Origin: JAZRWQ01 sp045599805
Lineage (GTDB): Bacteria; Bacillota; Clostridia; Oscillospirales; UMGS1783
Assembly (NCBI GenBank): GCA_045599805.1
Contig: JAZRWQ010000077.1
Span: 1 to 32,612, forward strand
Direction of reading: 5' to 3'
DNA length: 32,612 nucleotides
Of the stretch, positions 1 through 7,468 are shown in pieces. The notes beneath the pieces were generated by a model. That model had not been told where the DNA came from and searched no databases. It saw only the letters and a list, made by a program, of their open reading frames with translations. Every line of letters starts with the position of its first letter. The first letter of the stretch is position 1. The position numbers and the translations under genes were made by a program.

Positions 1-447
1 AGCTCAGTCGGTTCCATGACGCCCCAAGAGTGCAAAGCGCGATTGGCTGGCGGAATTAATTCCGACCGAGACGCATACAAGATTTAGTAAAAGAAAAAAT
101 ACACTTACAAAACAAAATATATATGCCTTAATAGCTCAGTCGGTGGCAAAGGAGCCGAGCGCGTCCGGTGGACGAAGAAGCGAGGCGAGTTTGGCGCAGC
201 GGTCGAAAAAATCAAGGTGCTTCAGCACCGCAGATTTTATCGTCAACCGCAAGCCGGCGACTGCACTGCATTCCCTCCCAGTACGCATAAACGCAGTTTA
301 GCCCTCGAGTCCTACTTGAGGAGATTTATATTTTCTCGCCAACCGCAAGCCGGCGACTGCACTGCATCCCCGTTTTATTCGCATAAACGCAGTTTTGCCT
401 TCGAGTCCTTTCTATTATATCAATTTGTATTTCAGTATATTTAGTGA
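1..447. repeat. Non-coding region with tRNA-like fragments and a 96-bp imperfect tandem repeat
   Basis: No credible gene is seen here. The 12-mer AGCTCAGTCGGT, typical of a tRNA D-arm, occurs at 1-12 and again at 133-144. The second copy follows GCCTTAATA (125-133), as in the 5' end of a tRNA, but no anticodon arm or complete cloverleaf follows. From about 231 to 413 two imperfect copies of a block repeat with a 96-bp period. CAACCGCAAGCCGGCGACTG begins at 244 and 340, CGCATAAACGCAGTTT at 284 and 380, and a T-arm-like CTCGAGTCC or TTCGAGTCC ends near 312 and 408. An open frame runs through the repeats but has no ribosome binding site and translates the repeat twice, so I do not call it a gene. 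It may be a decayed tRNA-derived or intergenic repeat element. Confidence 0.6.
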
Positions 448-476
448 TTGCAGTTCAAATGAAAAAATGGTATAAT
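448..476 (+). promoter_or_regulatory. Sigma-A-type promoter of the adenosine deaminase-like gene
   Basis: TTGCAG at 448-453 is separated by 17 bp from a perfect TATAAT at 471-476. Transcription would start near 483, leaving only a very short leader that holds the GAGGTG ribosome binding site at 485-489. Confidence 0.65.
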
Positions 477-495
477 TACTTGCGAGGTGAAATCC

Positions 496-1920
496 ATGGA
501 TGCAGAAATAACGCTTGAAAATTACGAACAGAAACGCAAAGAGCTTGTAGATGCAAACTCCAATCTTCTCGGCATAATTATGCGCGATAAAGAGCTCAAG
601 CTTGACGAATATCTGGAGATTTTGAAAAAAGAATTCAACGACGAATGCGGCGGCGAGATACTTTATGATATTCCGGTGCTTACCGATAAGCGTATTACCA
701 ACAGCAGATTATATAAATTCTGCTCGCGTCTGCCGAAAGGCGCCGATCTGCACGTGCATGATATGTCGCTTTTGCCTGTTCATGAGCTTATTTCGCTTCT
801 TATGGAATGCCCTCAGTTCTGTATCAACATCGACAGAAAATCCTATGACCTTGTCACTGCACCGGTTACTGATGCTGTGCCAGAAGGGTATATACGCTTT
901 AACGAAGCGCTTGAAAGCGGATATTATACTGCGGACGAGCTTATATTTAATTGGACTTTTGTTGGCGCAAAGGCAAACGGAATAAATATCTGGATATTTT
1001 TCGAAGGGCTTTTCAATAAACATGCATCATTGTCGGGAAATCCTGAATTTGCGGCGAAATATTATGATTATACATTCCGTTACTATTGCAGGAAAAATAT
1101 AATGCACGTTGAAATCCATCTTATGCTTACCGACAGTATTGACGATAGCGCGGAGTATCTTAAGGTTATCCGTAAAGCATATTATGACGTTAAGAAGGAC
1201 TATCCGTATTTTACCGTGCGCGTAATAGGCGCCGGCGTTAAGGCGGATAATGAGGATATACAGCTTACAAAAAAATGTTTCCTTAACACCACTTATGTTC
1301 AGGAGACAATAAAGGATGAGAGCGATCCCGAAAATCCCACCAATTTTGTTATAGGGTTTGACCTTGTGAACGAGGAAGATACAAGCCTGCCGCTGCACGC
1401 ATTTGTGCCGATGCTTCTTAAAGCCAAGAAGCAGTTTCCCGATATGCGCCTGTATATCCACGGAGGCGAAAGCTTAAGTGCGCGCAATGAAAACCTGATC
1501 GATGCCTATCTTCTTGGTGTATCACGCGTAGGCCACGGACTTAATCTTTATCGCTATCCCGATTTGCATTCGAGATATGTGCGCTCGGAGATTTGCCTTG
1601 AGGTTTGCCCGATCAGCAATCAGACGCTGGAATATACAAAAGATATACGAAATCATCCGGCTACCGAGTATTTGAAGTCCGGCATGCCCATAGCTCTCTG
1701 CTCGGACGACCCCACCTACATGGAAAACGAAACGCTGACCGATGACTTTTTCGCCGGCGTTGTGGGTTGGGATCTTACCGTGGGAGATATTAAGCAGCTC
1801 GGCATCAATTCGATAATGTACAGCGGACTTAGTTCGGAAGAAAAAATAGTTTCGCTTAAGGCTTACAATAAGCTTTGGAACGAGTTTGTCGATGAGATTT
1901 TAGATAAGGGAATATGTTGA
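496..1920 (+). CDS. Adenosine deaminase family protein (metal-dependent purine deaminase)
   Basis: This 474-residue protein probably hydrolyses the amino group of adenosine or a related purine nucleoside in the cytoplasm. The amidohydrolase metal and catalytic residues are visible: HVH at residues 86-88 (from the ATG), HGGE at 322-325 (equivalent to the HAGE motif of adenosine deaminase), GHG with His347, and SDDP with Asp404 and Asp405. It is longer than the usual ~340-residue bacterial Add, with an N-terminal extension of about 80 residues resembling the ADGF/ADA2-like branch, but no signal peptide is seen. I prefer ATG 496 over the in-frame GTG 487, because GAGGTG lies 6-7 bases before the ATG and the GTG is part of that site. 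It has its own promoter and no obvious terminator before the next gene. Exact substrate is not determined by sequence. Confidence 0.85.
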   Translation: MDAEITLENYEQKRKELVDANSNLLGIIMRDKELKLDEYLEILKKEFNDECGGEILYDIPVLTDKRITNSRLYKFCSRLPKGADLHVHDMSLLPVHELISLLMECPQFCINIDRKSYDLVTAPVTDAVPEGYIRFNEALESGYYTADELIFNWTFVGAKANGINIWIFFEGLFNKHASLSGNPEFAAKYYDYTFRYYCRKNIMHVEIHLMLTDSIDDSAEYLKVIRKAYYDVKKDYPYFTVRVIGAGVKADNEDIQLTKKCFLNTTYVQETIKDESDPENPTNFVIGFDLVNEEDTSLPLHAFVPMLLKAKKQFPDMRLYIHGGESLSARNENLIDAYLLGVSRVGHGLNLYRYPDLHSRYVRSEICLEVCPISNQTLEYTKDIRNHPATEYLKSGMPIALCSDDPTYMENETLTDDFFAGVVGWDLTVGDIKQLGINSIMYSGLSSEEKIVSLKAYNKLWNEFVDEILDKGIC

Positions 1921-1945
1921 TTTTCCTGTATGTACATGTTATAAT
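1917..1945 (+). promoter_or_regulatory. Promoter of the GGDEF gene
   Basis: TTGATT at 1917-1922 overlaps the stop codon of the upstream gene and lies 17 bp before a perfect TATAAT at 1940-1945. A start of transcription near 1952 makes the in-frame ATG at 1953 an unlikely translation start and supports the ATG at 1980. Confidence 0.6.
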
Positions 1946-1979
1946 TTAACGTATGAAAAAATATTCCGGGAGGGATATT

Positions 1980-3071
1980 ATGCGCAAGATAATAAGCTAT
2001 ATTCAAACACAGATAAAAGTATTACAGGAAAAGCTGATAGACGATGAATCCAATAAAAAGATTGTTGCGCTGTGCATGTTCGTCGTTGCATTTCTTATAT
2101 GCGCGGTAATGACGATTATGAACGTAATCACGTCCAAGGGCTGGCTTACGCTCGCCACCGGTGCCTTTACCGTTTTATCCGCAATAAATATTATTCTTGC
2201 CTTCCGCGGTCAAAAGGCATTCAATTTCGCCCTTGTTTTGTTTACGGTTGAAGTAATTGTGATGTTTACATTCTTCCTTATTTCGGGCAACCCCGAGGGC
2301 TTCAGCTCAATGTGGATACCGATGATACCCACCTTCGGCATGCTGCTTTACGGCAGGTCGCGAGGCTCACTTGTAAGCGGAATCATGTGGGTGATAATGG
2401 CAGCGCTGTTGTGGACTCCGCTCGGGCAAATGCTGAGTATGTATGAATACAGCGCTTCATTCCAGATGCGTTTTCCCATACTGTTTATCGCTTATTTTTT
2501 GCTTGCGCTTTTGCTTGAAACCCTGCGTGCGCTGTCGCTTGGAGAAACGAAGCGATTGCAGGCGCTGTATAAAGAGCTGTCAATAAGAGATAGTCTTACG
2601 GGATTATTTAACCGACAGGGCTTTTACACCGCAATAAGAGATGCTCTGGCAGAGGTCAGGATACGTCAGGTCGGCGTAATCATATTCGATATAGACCATT
2701 TCAAGAATATCAACGATACATACGGTCATTCGGCAGGCGATATTGTGCTTAAAACCTTCGCGAATATGATAAAGACAGATCTTGACATGATAGTTTGCCG
2801 TTGGGGCGGTGAGGAATTTGCCGCAGTATACTTTGACAATAACGTTACGCATGATGATTTGGAGAACTTCCGTAAAAAAGTATCCGAATATGTTTTCGAC
2901 TGCTTCGGCAGCGAGGTGCATATGACGGTAAGTTTAGGCGTATGTGAAGCTCCCGGCTACCGTATAGGCGAGATAGAGCAGCTTGCGGATATGGCTGACG
3001 TGGCATTATACGAAGCGAAAAATAACGGCAGAAACAAGGTTGTTTACTATAACGATTTGAATTTGGCATAA
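1980..3071 (+). CDS. Membrane-anchored GGDEF diguanylate cyclase
   Basis: This 363-residue protein should make cyclic di-GMP from two GTP at the membrane. About six hydrophobic segments fill residues ~27-185. A GGDEF domain follows, with D-x-LTGL-x-NR at ~204-212, the FDIDHFK metal-binding segment at ~236-242 and the signature GGEEF at 276-280, so it is probably active. The product-inhibition I-site (RxxD ending five residues before GGEEF) is not conserved; the corresponding residues read DLDM. The start was set at ATG 1980 because GGGAGGG lies five bases upstream; an earlier ATG at 1953 sits at the predicted transcription start. No known sensor domain is recognised in the membrane part. The next gene encodes an EAL phosphodiesterase under a c-di-GMP riboswitch. 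Confidence 0.9.
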   Translation: MRKIISYIQTQIKVLQEKLIDDESNKKIVALCMFVVAFLICAVMTIMNVITSKGWLTLATGAFTVLSAINIILAFRGQKAFNFALVLFTVEVIVMFTFFLISGNPEGFSSMWIPMIPTFGMLLYGRSRGSLVSGIMWVIMAALLWTPLGQMLSMYEYSASFQMRFPILFIAYFLLALLLETLRALSLGETKRLQALYKELSIRDSLTGLFNRQGFYTAIRDALAEVRIRQVGVIIFDIDHFKNINDTYGHSAGDIVLKTFANMIKTDLDMIVCRWGGEEFAAVYFDNNVTHDDLENFRKKVSEYVFDCFGSEVHMTVSLGVCEAPGYRIGEIEQLADMADVALYEAKNNGRNKVVYYNDLNLA

Positions 3072-3088
3072 AAAAAGCAAAAAAAATG

Positions 3089-3117
3089 TTGACATTTGCA
3101 AAATCTTAGGTTAATAT
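3089..3117 (+). promoter_or_regulatory. Promoter of the riboswitch-EAL transcript
   Basis: A perfect TTGACA at 3089-3094 is followed, 17 bp later, by TAATAT at 3112-3117. The start of transcription would be near 3124, just ahead of the riboswitch aptamer. Confidence 0.7.
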
Positions 3118-3125
3118 AGCATTGT

Positions 3126-3234
3126 AATCTAATAGGCAAAGCATCCGAAAGGGTGTGACGCAAAGCTAAAGGGCCAAATAATGGCAGCCAGTTGCAAGAT
3201 GAGATTGATCTCGTTTTCAGCCGGCTGCTTTTTT
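3126..3234 (+). promoter_or_regulatory. Cyclic di-GMP-I (GEMM-I) riboswitch with terminator expression platform
   Basis: The conserved GEMM-I segments appear in order. They are GGCAAA at 3135-3140, a GCATCC-GAAA-GGGTGT tetraloop hairpin, GACGCAAAGC at about 3157-3166, GGGCC, and ATGGCAGCCAG at 3181-3191. ATCT (3127-3130) can pair with AGAT (3197-3200) to close the aptamer. GCAGCC (3184-3189), part of the aptamer core, can instead pair with GGCTGC (3223-3228), enclosing a small GAGA/TCTC hairpin and followed by six T residues (3229-3234), which makes an intrinsic terminator. Because the terminator steals aptamer bases, I infer that ligand binding favours read-through (an ON switch), so high c-di-GMP would induce the phosphodiesterase downstream. 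The aptamer identity is strong; the direction of control is inference. Confidence 0.9.
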
Positions 3235-3257
3235 ATATGTGAAAGGAGGAAAGGGAA

Positions 3258-5186
3258 ATGAAATATAATTACTATTTCGATATTGCGGCTATAATGCTTA
3301 ACCTTATGCTGCTGCTTATTATCTATATTCGCCGTACATATCCCACAAAAACCTGCTTTTTGTATAAGCTGATGCTGTGGCTCAATCTCATTTCCTCATC
3401 CTGCGACCTTATGTCGGCGTTTATGATATCATCGCCGCAAAACTATTCGTTGTTTTTTAACTATACCGTAAATGCGGCATATCTGCTTTCGCACAATCTT
3501 ACATCCGTAGTCTTCTTTTTATACGTTATACGGCTTATACGCAATAACGACGGCAAAAAGAGTGAGCGGATATTGTGGAAATCGGTTTCGGTATATATTA
3601 CCGCAGCAATACTCACTTCACCCTTTACAAAGCTGATATTCTATTTCGATGAGAATATGCAGTATTGCCACGGCCCGTTGATGATAACGCTGTATATCAC
3701 GTCCATAGGCATTCTGGCATATACTCTTGTACTCTTTATCAGGCACAAAAAGGCATTGTCCGACTATCAGATGGCAACCAATATCGCTTTCCTTATGCTG
3801 CTTGTGGGCGCGGTAATATTCCAGGCGTTTTACCCAAGCGTGCTTATTGAATCGTTCTGTGCCGCCATCGCGTTCCTTATGATGAACGTTGCACTGGATA
3901 ACCCGGAAACATACTTTTACAGAAATACTTACTGCTTTAACCAAGCCGCGTTTTCAGAGCGCGTTAATGACAGAATAAGCCGCGGCATCGGTTTTCGTAT
4001 TCTCGCATTCGCATATGATGATATAAAGCTTTTCCGCAAAAAATACGGCGAATCATCTTACGATGCAATGATATACGATACCATTGAGATTTGCCAAAAG
4101 CTGTTTAAGCAGAATAAATTCTGCCTGTTGAACAGCGACAGCATCGTTATAAATATTGATGACTGCCCCGATGTAAATGCCCTTATAGAAAATCTGAACT
4201 CACACCTTGTAAGAACGATAACGACGGCAAGCGGAGAGACGGCATCCCTTACAGTGCATTACTGCATATTGGATTATCCGAGTGTTTATGAAACCTCCGA
4301 TGATATTATCGAGGCGATAAACAGTATGCTGTTTGACGAGTACCGCAATACCGGCGAACGCCTTATAACAAACTGCACCGATATGCTTGATTCGCGCCGA
4401 AGAGAAGCGCAGGTAGTACATCAGCTTCGCATGGCGATAGATAACGATGGCTTTGATGTTTTCTATCAGCCTATATTCGAGAGGGAGACCGGCAAATTCA
4501 TTTCCGCCGAGGCTCTTGTCCGTTTAAAGCAGACAGACGGCGATTTTATCGGTCCCGATGAGTTTATTCCGGTAGCCGAAAATAACGGCATGGTTTCACA
4601 TATAGGTGAAATGGTATTTGAAAAGGTTTGCCGCTTCTTATCGGAAACCGACCTTTCACAGCTCGATTTGCAGTATGTTGAAGTAAACCTTTCCAAGATA
4701 CAGCTTATGAATTCCGCTGACGTTGATAAGCTTGTTGAGATAGCAGGCAGATATAACATATCCCCCGGAATGATAAACTTTGAGATAACCGAAACGGTCG
4801 ATCTTGACTCAAACGAGAGAGACGAAGTGAACTGCAGTATAGCCCGTCTTCGTTCGCTCGGCTTTGAGTTTTCGCTTGACGATTACGGCAGCGGCTATTC
4901 CAATGTTTCGTATATCGCGGATATGCCCTTCAATATCGTTAAGATAGATAAGAACATACTGTGGAAGGCGATGAACAATCAAAACCACCGCATAATACTT
5001 CATAACTGCATATCTCTTGTAAAATGCTTTGGCATGAAATGCGTTGCCGAGGGCGTTGAAAATGATGAGATGGCTGATTTACTTACGATATGCGGATGTG
5101 ATCTGTTCCAGGGCTATCTTTACTCCCGTCCCGTAACCGAAGATGCTTTTGTGAAATACCTTAAAGAGCATAAATCGGAGGCATAG
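3258..5186 (+). CDS. Membrane EAL-domain cyclic di-GMP phosphodiesterase
   Basis: This 642-residue protein probably hydrolyses c-di-GMP to pGpG. Residues 1-~215 contain seven or so hydrophobic segments and form an unrecognised membrane sensor. Residues ~225-370 look like a degenerate GGDEF domain without the GGDEF signature. The EAL domain occupies ~385-635 and keeps the catalytic set: EAL at 418-420, Asn477, Glu509 in FEITET, DDYGSG with Asp541 and Asp542, Lys562, Glu598 in AEGVE, and the QGY motif at 618. It is therefore expected to be active. ATG 3258 follows AAAGGAGG with eight bases spacing. The gene lies directly behind the c-di-GMP riboswitch terminator, so its product and its regulator act on the same ligand, suggesting negative feedback. 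Confidence 0.93.
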   Translation: MKYNYYFDIAAIMLNLMLLLIIYIRRTYPTKTCFLYKLMLWLNLISSSCDLMSAFMISSPQNYSLFFNYTVNAAYLLSHNLTSVVFFLYVIRLIRNNDGKKSERILWKSVSVYITAAILTSPFTKLIFYFDENMQYCHGPLMITLYITSIGILAYTLVLFIRHKKALSDYQMATNIAFLMLLVGAVIFQAFYPSVLIESFCAAIAFLMMNVALDNPETYFYRNTYCFNQAAFSERVNDRISRGIGFRILAFAYDDIKLFRKKYGESSYDAMIYDTIEICQKLFKQNKFCLLNSDSIVINIDDCPDVNALIENLNSHLVRTITTASGETASLTVHYCILDYPSVYETSDDIIEAINSMLFDEYRNTGERLITNCTDMLDSRRREAQVVHQLRMAIDNDGFDVFYQPIFERETGKFISAEALVRLKQTDGDFIGPDEFIPVAENNGMVSHIGEMVFEKVCRFLSETDLSQLDLQYVEVNLSKIQLMNSADVDKLVEIAGRYNISPGMINFEITETVDLDSNERDEVNCSIARLRSLGFEFSLDDYGSGYSNVSYIADMPFNIVKIDKNILWKAMNNQNHRIILHNCISLVKCFGMKCVAEGVENDEMADLLTICGCDLFQGYLYSRPVTEDAFVKYLKEHKSEA

Positions 5187-5188
5187 TT

Positions 5189-5665
5189 ATGTTCAGAGAA
5201 ATGCGAAGAAAAAAACAGCTTTTGACCGATAGCGAATGTCATAAAATACTCCTTGCCGAAAAGCGGGGAGTATTGTCGCTTATGGGTGACGACGGCTATC
5301 CTTACGGCATCCCCATCGACTTCTGGTATGACGAAGCCGGCGGAAGTATTTACTTTCACGGTGCAAAGGAAGGTCATAAAATCGATGCGATAAAACGCTG
5401 CAATAAAGCCTCATTTTGCGTTTATGACGAGGGCTTTAAAAGAGAAGGTGAATGGTCGCTGAACATTAAAAGTGTTGTTGTTTTCGGCAGAATTCATGCT
5501 GTGCAGGATGCGGACAGAAAAGAGCTGATATGCCGGAGAATAAGCGAAAAATTCACCGACGATAAGGGGTATATCGACGCCGAGGTTGACAGCGCAAAAA
5601 ACCGAGTAATGTGTCTTGAGCTTGTGCCGGAGCATATGAGCGGGAAAATAGTAAACGAATCATAA
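5189..5665 (+). CDS. Pyridoxamine 5'-phosphate oxidase-like flavin-binding protein (NimA-like family)
   Basis: This 158-residue protein resembles the small split-barrel FMN-binding family often annotated as PPOX or 5-nitroimidazole reductase-like. The visible family pattern is an N-terminal helix with LLAEKRGVLSL, then GYPYGIPIDFWYD, YFHGAKEGHKIDAI, and ASFCVYDEG in the middle. Length fits the family (about 150 residues). It starts two bases after the EAL stop codon, with GGAGG (5177-5181) inside the end of the upstream gene, so both genes are probably cotranscribed and share riboswitch control. The specific substrate is unknown; a link to c-di-GMP metabolism is only positional. Confidence 0.8.
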   Translation: MFREMRRKKQLLTDSECHKILLAEKRGVLSLMGDDGYPYGIPIDFWYDEAGGSIYFHGAKEGHKIDAIKRCNKASFCVYDEGFKREGEWSLNIKSVVVFGRIHAVQDADRKELICRRISEKFTDDKGYIDAEVDSAKNRVMCLELVPEHMSGKIVNES

Positions 5666-5675
5666 TATCAGACAT

Positions 5676-5711
5676 AAAAAACTGCTGAGGAATTTTTCCT
5701 CAGCAGTTTTT
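5676..5711. terminator. Bidirectional terminator between converging operons
   Basis: A long hairpin pairs ACTGCTGAGGAA with TTCCTCAGCAGT and is flanked by A-runs and T-runs on both sides. It can therefore end both the plus-strand EAL-PPOX transcript and the minus-strand minor pilin transcript. Confidence 0.85.
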
Positions 5712-5719
5712 ATTTTTGC

Positions 5720-6304
5720 TTACTTGTTCATTACTCGAACGATATGATCAATGTGTTTATTGAAGGTATCAGGCTTCAGCGTGCTGTAGATGTCATAGGA
5801 TATTTTAAAATATCCGCCTCTCAGCTCGGTGCCCGATTCGGCATGTTCACCGTCAGAAACATAGTCGATATGGAAGGTGGCTTTGTCTATCATAAGGTTG
5901 GGGTAAGCGCCGGTGTTGATAAGCTCGCGCACATTGGAATTGCGGAGTGAACCGAGCTGAATAACGCCGTTTGTACGGTCTTCATTTTCAGAGATAATGA
6001 AGTATGCTTCTGCAATACTGTAATCCGTGCTTGTGAATACGTACGTAAGATCGTTGCGCTTTGTGCCTTCATAGTCAATGTATGTGCCGTCATTTCTTAC
6101 GGTAGAAAAACGAAGTATATCGCTCAGCGTGTTGTTTACGATGCCTGCGAGGGTTGCGCTGTCGGCTTCAAAGGTTGCTTCATCGTAAATGCGGATGGCG
6201 GACGACATGCATGTGCCGATGCCTACGATAAGGAATACGAGTATAAGCAGGGTAACAAGCATTTCAACAAGTGTCATGCCCTTTTTAGTTTTCAGTCTTT
6301 TCAT
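5720..6304 (-). CDS. Minor prepilin-like protein (PilW/GspJ-like)
   Basis: This 194-residue protein begins with a class III signal peptide. The leader is nine residues ending in KKG, and cleavage would leave Met at +1 and Glu at +5 (MTLVE), followed by a hydrophobic helix to about residue 32. The remaining ~160 residues form a soluble domain without a recognised fold. Size and operon position suggest a GspJ/PilW-type minor pilin. It is last in the minus-strand operon. Its ATG overlaps the preceding gene's TGA (ATGA), and GGAGGT lies five bases upstream. Processing by the prepilin peptidase at 19765-20565 is expected. Assignment to J rather than another minor pilin class is inference. Confidence 0.8.
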   Translation of the reverse strand: MKRLKTKKGMTLVEMLVTLLILVFLIVGIGTCMSSAIRIYDEATFEADSATLAGIVNNTLSDILRFSTVRNDGTYIDYEGTKRNDLTYVFTSTDYSIAEAYFIISENEDRTNGVIQLGSLRNSNVRELINTGAYPNLMIDKATFHIDYVSDGEHAESGTELRGGYFKISYDIYSTLKPDTFNKHIDHIVRVMNK

Positions 6305-6642
6305 TTCGTACCTCCATTGGTTTTAAGGAAGTAGGAATGAAGGGCATTTGCCTTATTGCTTCCCGAGTATACGTCAACCGAAACGGAATCAATGGTGATA
6401 TCGCTTTTGCCGTTTTCGCCTTTAAGAATAACCTTAACAGTGCCGTCCTTGTGTCCGCTGTCGGCTTTTTCAACCGCCGCAATTTCATCGCGGTAGTTCT
6501 CATCGGTTTCCTTTGCTGTCTTGTTAAGCTTGTTTGCGGTGGAAAGCATAGTGAAAAGGGCAATGGAGGTAAGTGTGAAAACAAGTACTGCTGCAAGCGA
6601 TTCTACAAGAGTTTCGCCTTTATTTAATCGTGTCTTTTTCAT
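6301..6642 (-). CDS. Small minor prepilin-like protein (PilV/GspI-like)
   Basis: This 113-residue protein carries a prepilin leader of nine residues ending in NKG, then ETLVES, giving Glu at +5 and an unusual Glu at +1 of the mature protein where Phe or Met is normal. A hydrophobic helix spans ~residues 14-30. The C-terminal domain is only about 75 residues, comparable to GspI/PilV-type minor pilins. It overlaps both neighbours by four bases (ATGA junctions at 6301-6304 and 6639-6642), which implies translational coupling in the minor pilin operon. A GGGGGT sequence serves as ribosome binding site. Function in pilus initiation is inferred from family and context. Confidence 0.78.
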   Translation of the reverse strand: MKKTRLNKGETLVESLAAVLVFTLTSIALFTMLSTANKLNKTAKETDENYRDEIAAVEKADSGHKDGTVKVILKGENGKSDITIDSVSVDVYSGSNKANALHSYFLKTNGGTK

Positions 6643-7454
6643 TTAACTACCCCCTTTACGATTTCCGCTCTGGAACGCGACCACGTGGTTGATATCGAGG
6701 TCGTTACCGGCATGCTTATTTCGTAAGTAGTATCGCTGATAGTTTTTTTGGTTTGTGTGCCTTCAGTCTGATTCGAGAAGTTTCTCGGTCTGATAACAAT
6801 GCTTACCTTGCTGTCATCGCCAAAATCGATTATAAGCGTGTTTTGTGATGTTTCGGAAAATCTTACCCTTGCTGTTATTCCGGTGCTTCCGGTGGAATCT
6901 GCCGGATCGCTTATGAAGAGGGTTGCACAAGGCTGTGTAACAATAAAATTATCGGTAGTAGATGCCGTGCTCCCGTCGGGATATCTGAACCCGATAAATG
7001 TGGGGTTCTTCGGCAGGCTGTTATTTTCCATATAGTTCATAACCGCCGTTTCGTATATAATACGCTGCATCTGATTCATCTTTCCGGTTGCGTTGTCGCC
7101 GCCTGCCGTGAATACTACGTTGTTAACGCCGCTGTATTCGGGAGGATATTCCGTCCTTTTATCATTTACAACCGTTACCTTGGTCGTTTTCGTGGCAATC
7201 TGTGAATAGTTCAACACGATATCGCCTTTGCCGTTAACGTCCTTTTCAAACAGCTTGTCGAGAATAAGCGTTGCCGCACTTCTCTGGCTTAAGTAATCCT
7301 GATTGTCCTCTTTAAGCTTTGCCGTTCTGCCGACGTTTGCGGTGGAGGACGCCAGAACGACGGCCCCCACAAATGCGCAAACAAGCATAAATACCAGTGC
7401 CAGTATCAGCGAGGTACCCGCTTTGCTTTTAAGTTTTTTAAGTACTTTCTGCAT
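6639..7454 (-). CDS. Prepilin-like protein lacking Glu5 (PilX/GspK-like)
   Basis: This 271-residue protein starts with a basic leader ending in KAG followed by TSLILALVF and a hydrophobic helix to about residue 37. Unlike the neighbouring prepilins it has Leu rather than Glu at position +5. That feature is known for GspK-type pseudopilins, which cap the I-J-K tip complex in type II secretion, and PilX_N-type proteins have a similar hydrophobic start. The rest is a soluble domain of ~230 residues with no motif I recognise. AAGGAGGT upstream overlaps the end of the giant pilin gene (stop at 7469), so the two are cotranscribed. Cleavage by the prepilin peptidase is likely but not certain. Confidence 0.75.
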   Translation of the reverse strand: MQKVLKKLKSKAGTSLILALVFMLVCAFVGAVVLASSTANVGRTAKLKEDNQDYLSQRSAATLILDKLFEKDVNGKGDIVLNYSQIATKTTKVTVVNDKRTEYPPEYSGVNNVVFTAGGDNATGKMNQMQRIIYETAVMNYMENNSLPKNPTFIGFRYPDGSTASTTDNFIVTQPCATLFISDPADSTGSTGITARVRFSETSQNTLIIDFGDDSKVSIVIRPRNFSNQTEGTQTKKTISDTTYEISMPVTTSISTTWSRSRAEIVKGVVK

Positions 7455-7468
7455 TTAGCCGTACCTCC

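Noticed and set aside
124..200. Possible tRNA gene starting GCCTTAATAGCTCAGTCGGT
   Set aside because: Only the 5' end and D-arm look like a tRNA; no anticodon stem-loop, T-arm at the right distance or closing acceptor stem is present.
217..444. 75-residue open frame on the plus strand
   Set aside because: It is read through the two 96-bp repeats, has no ribosome binding site, and the peptide is just the repeat translated twice.
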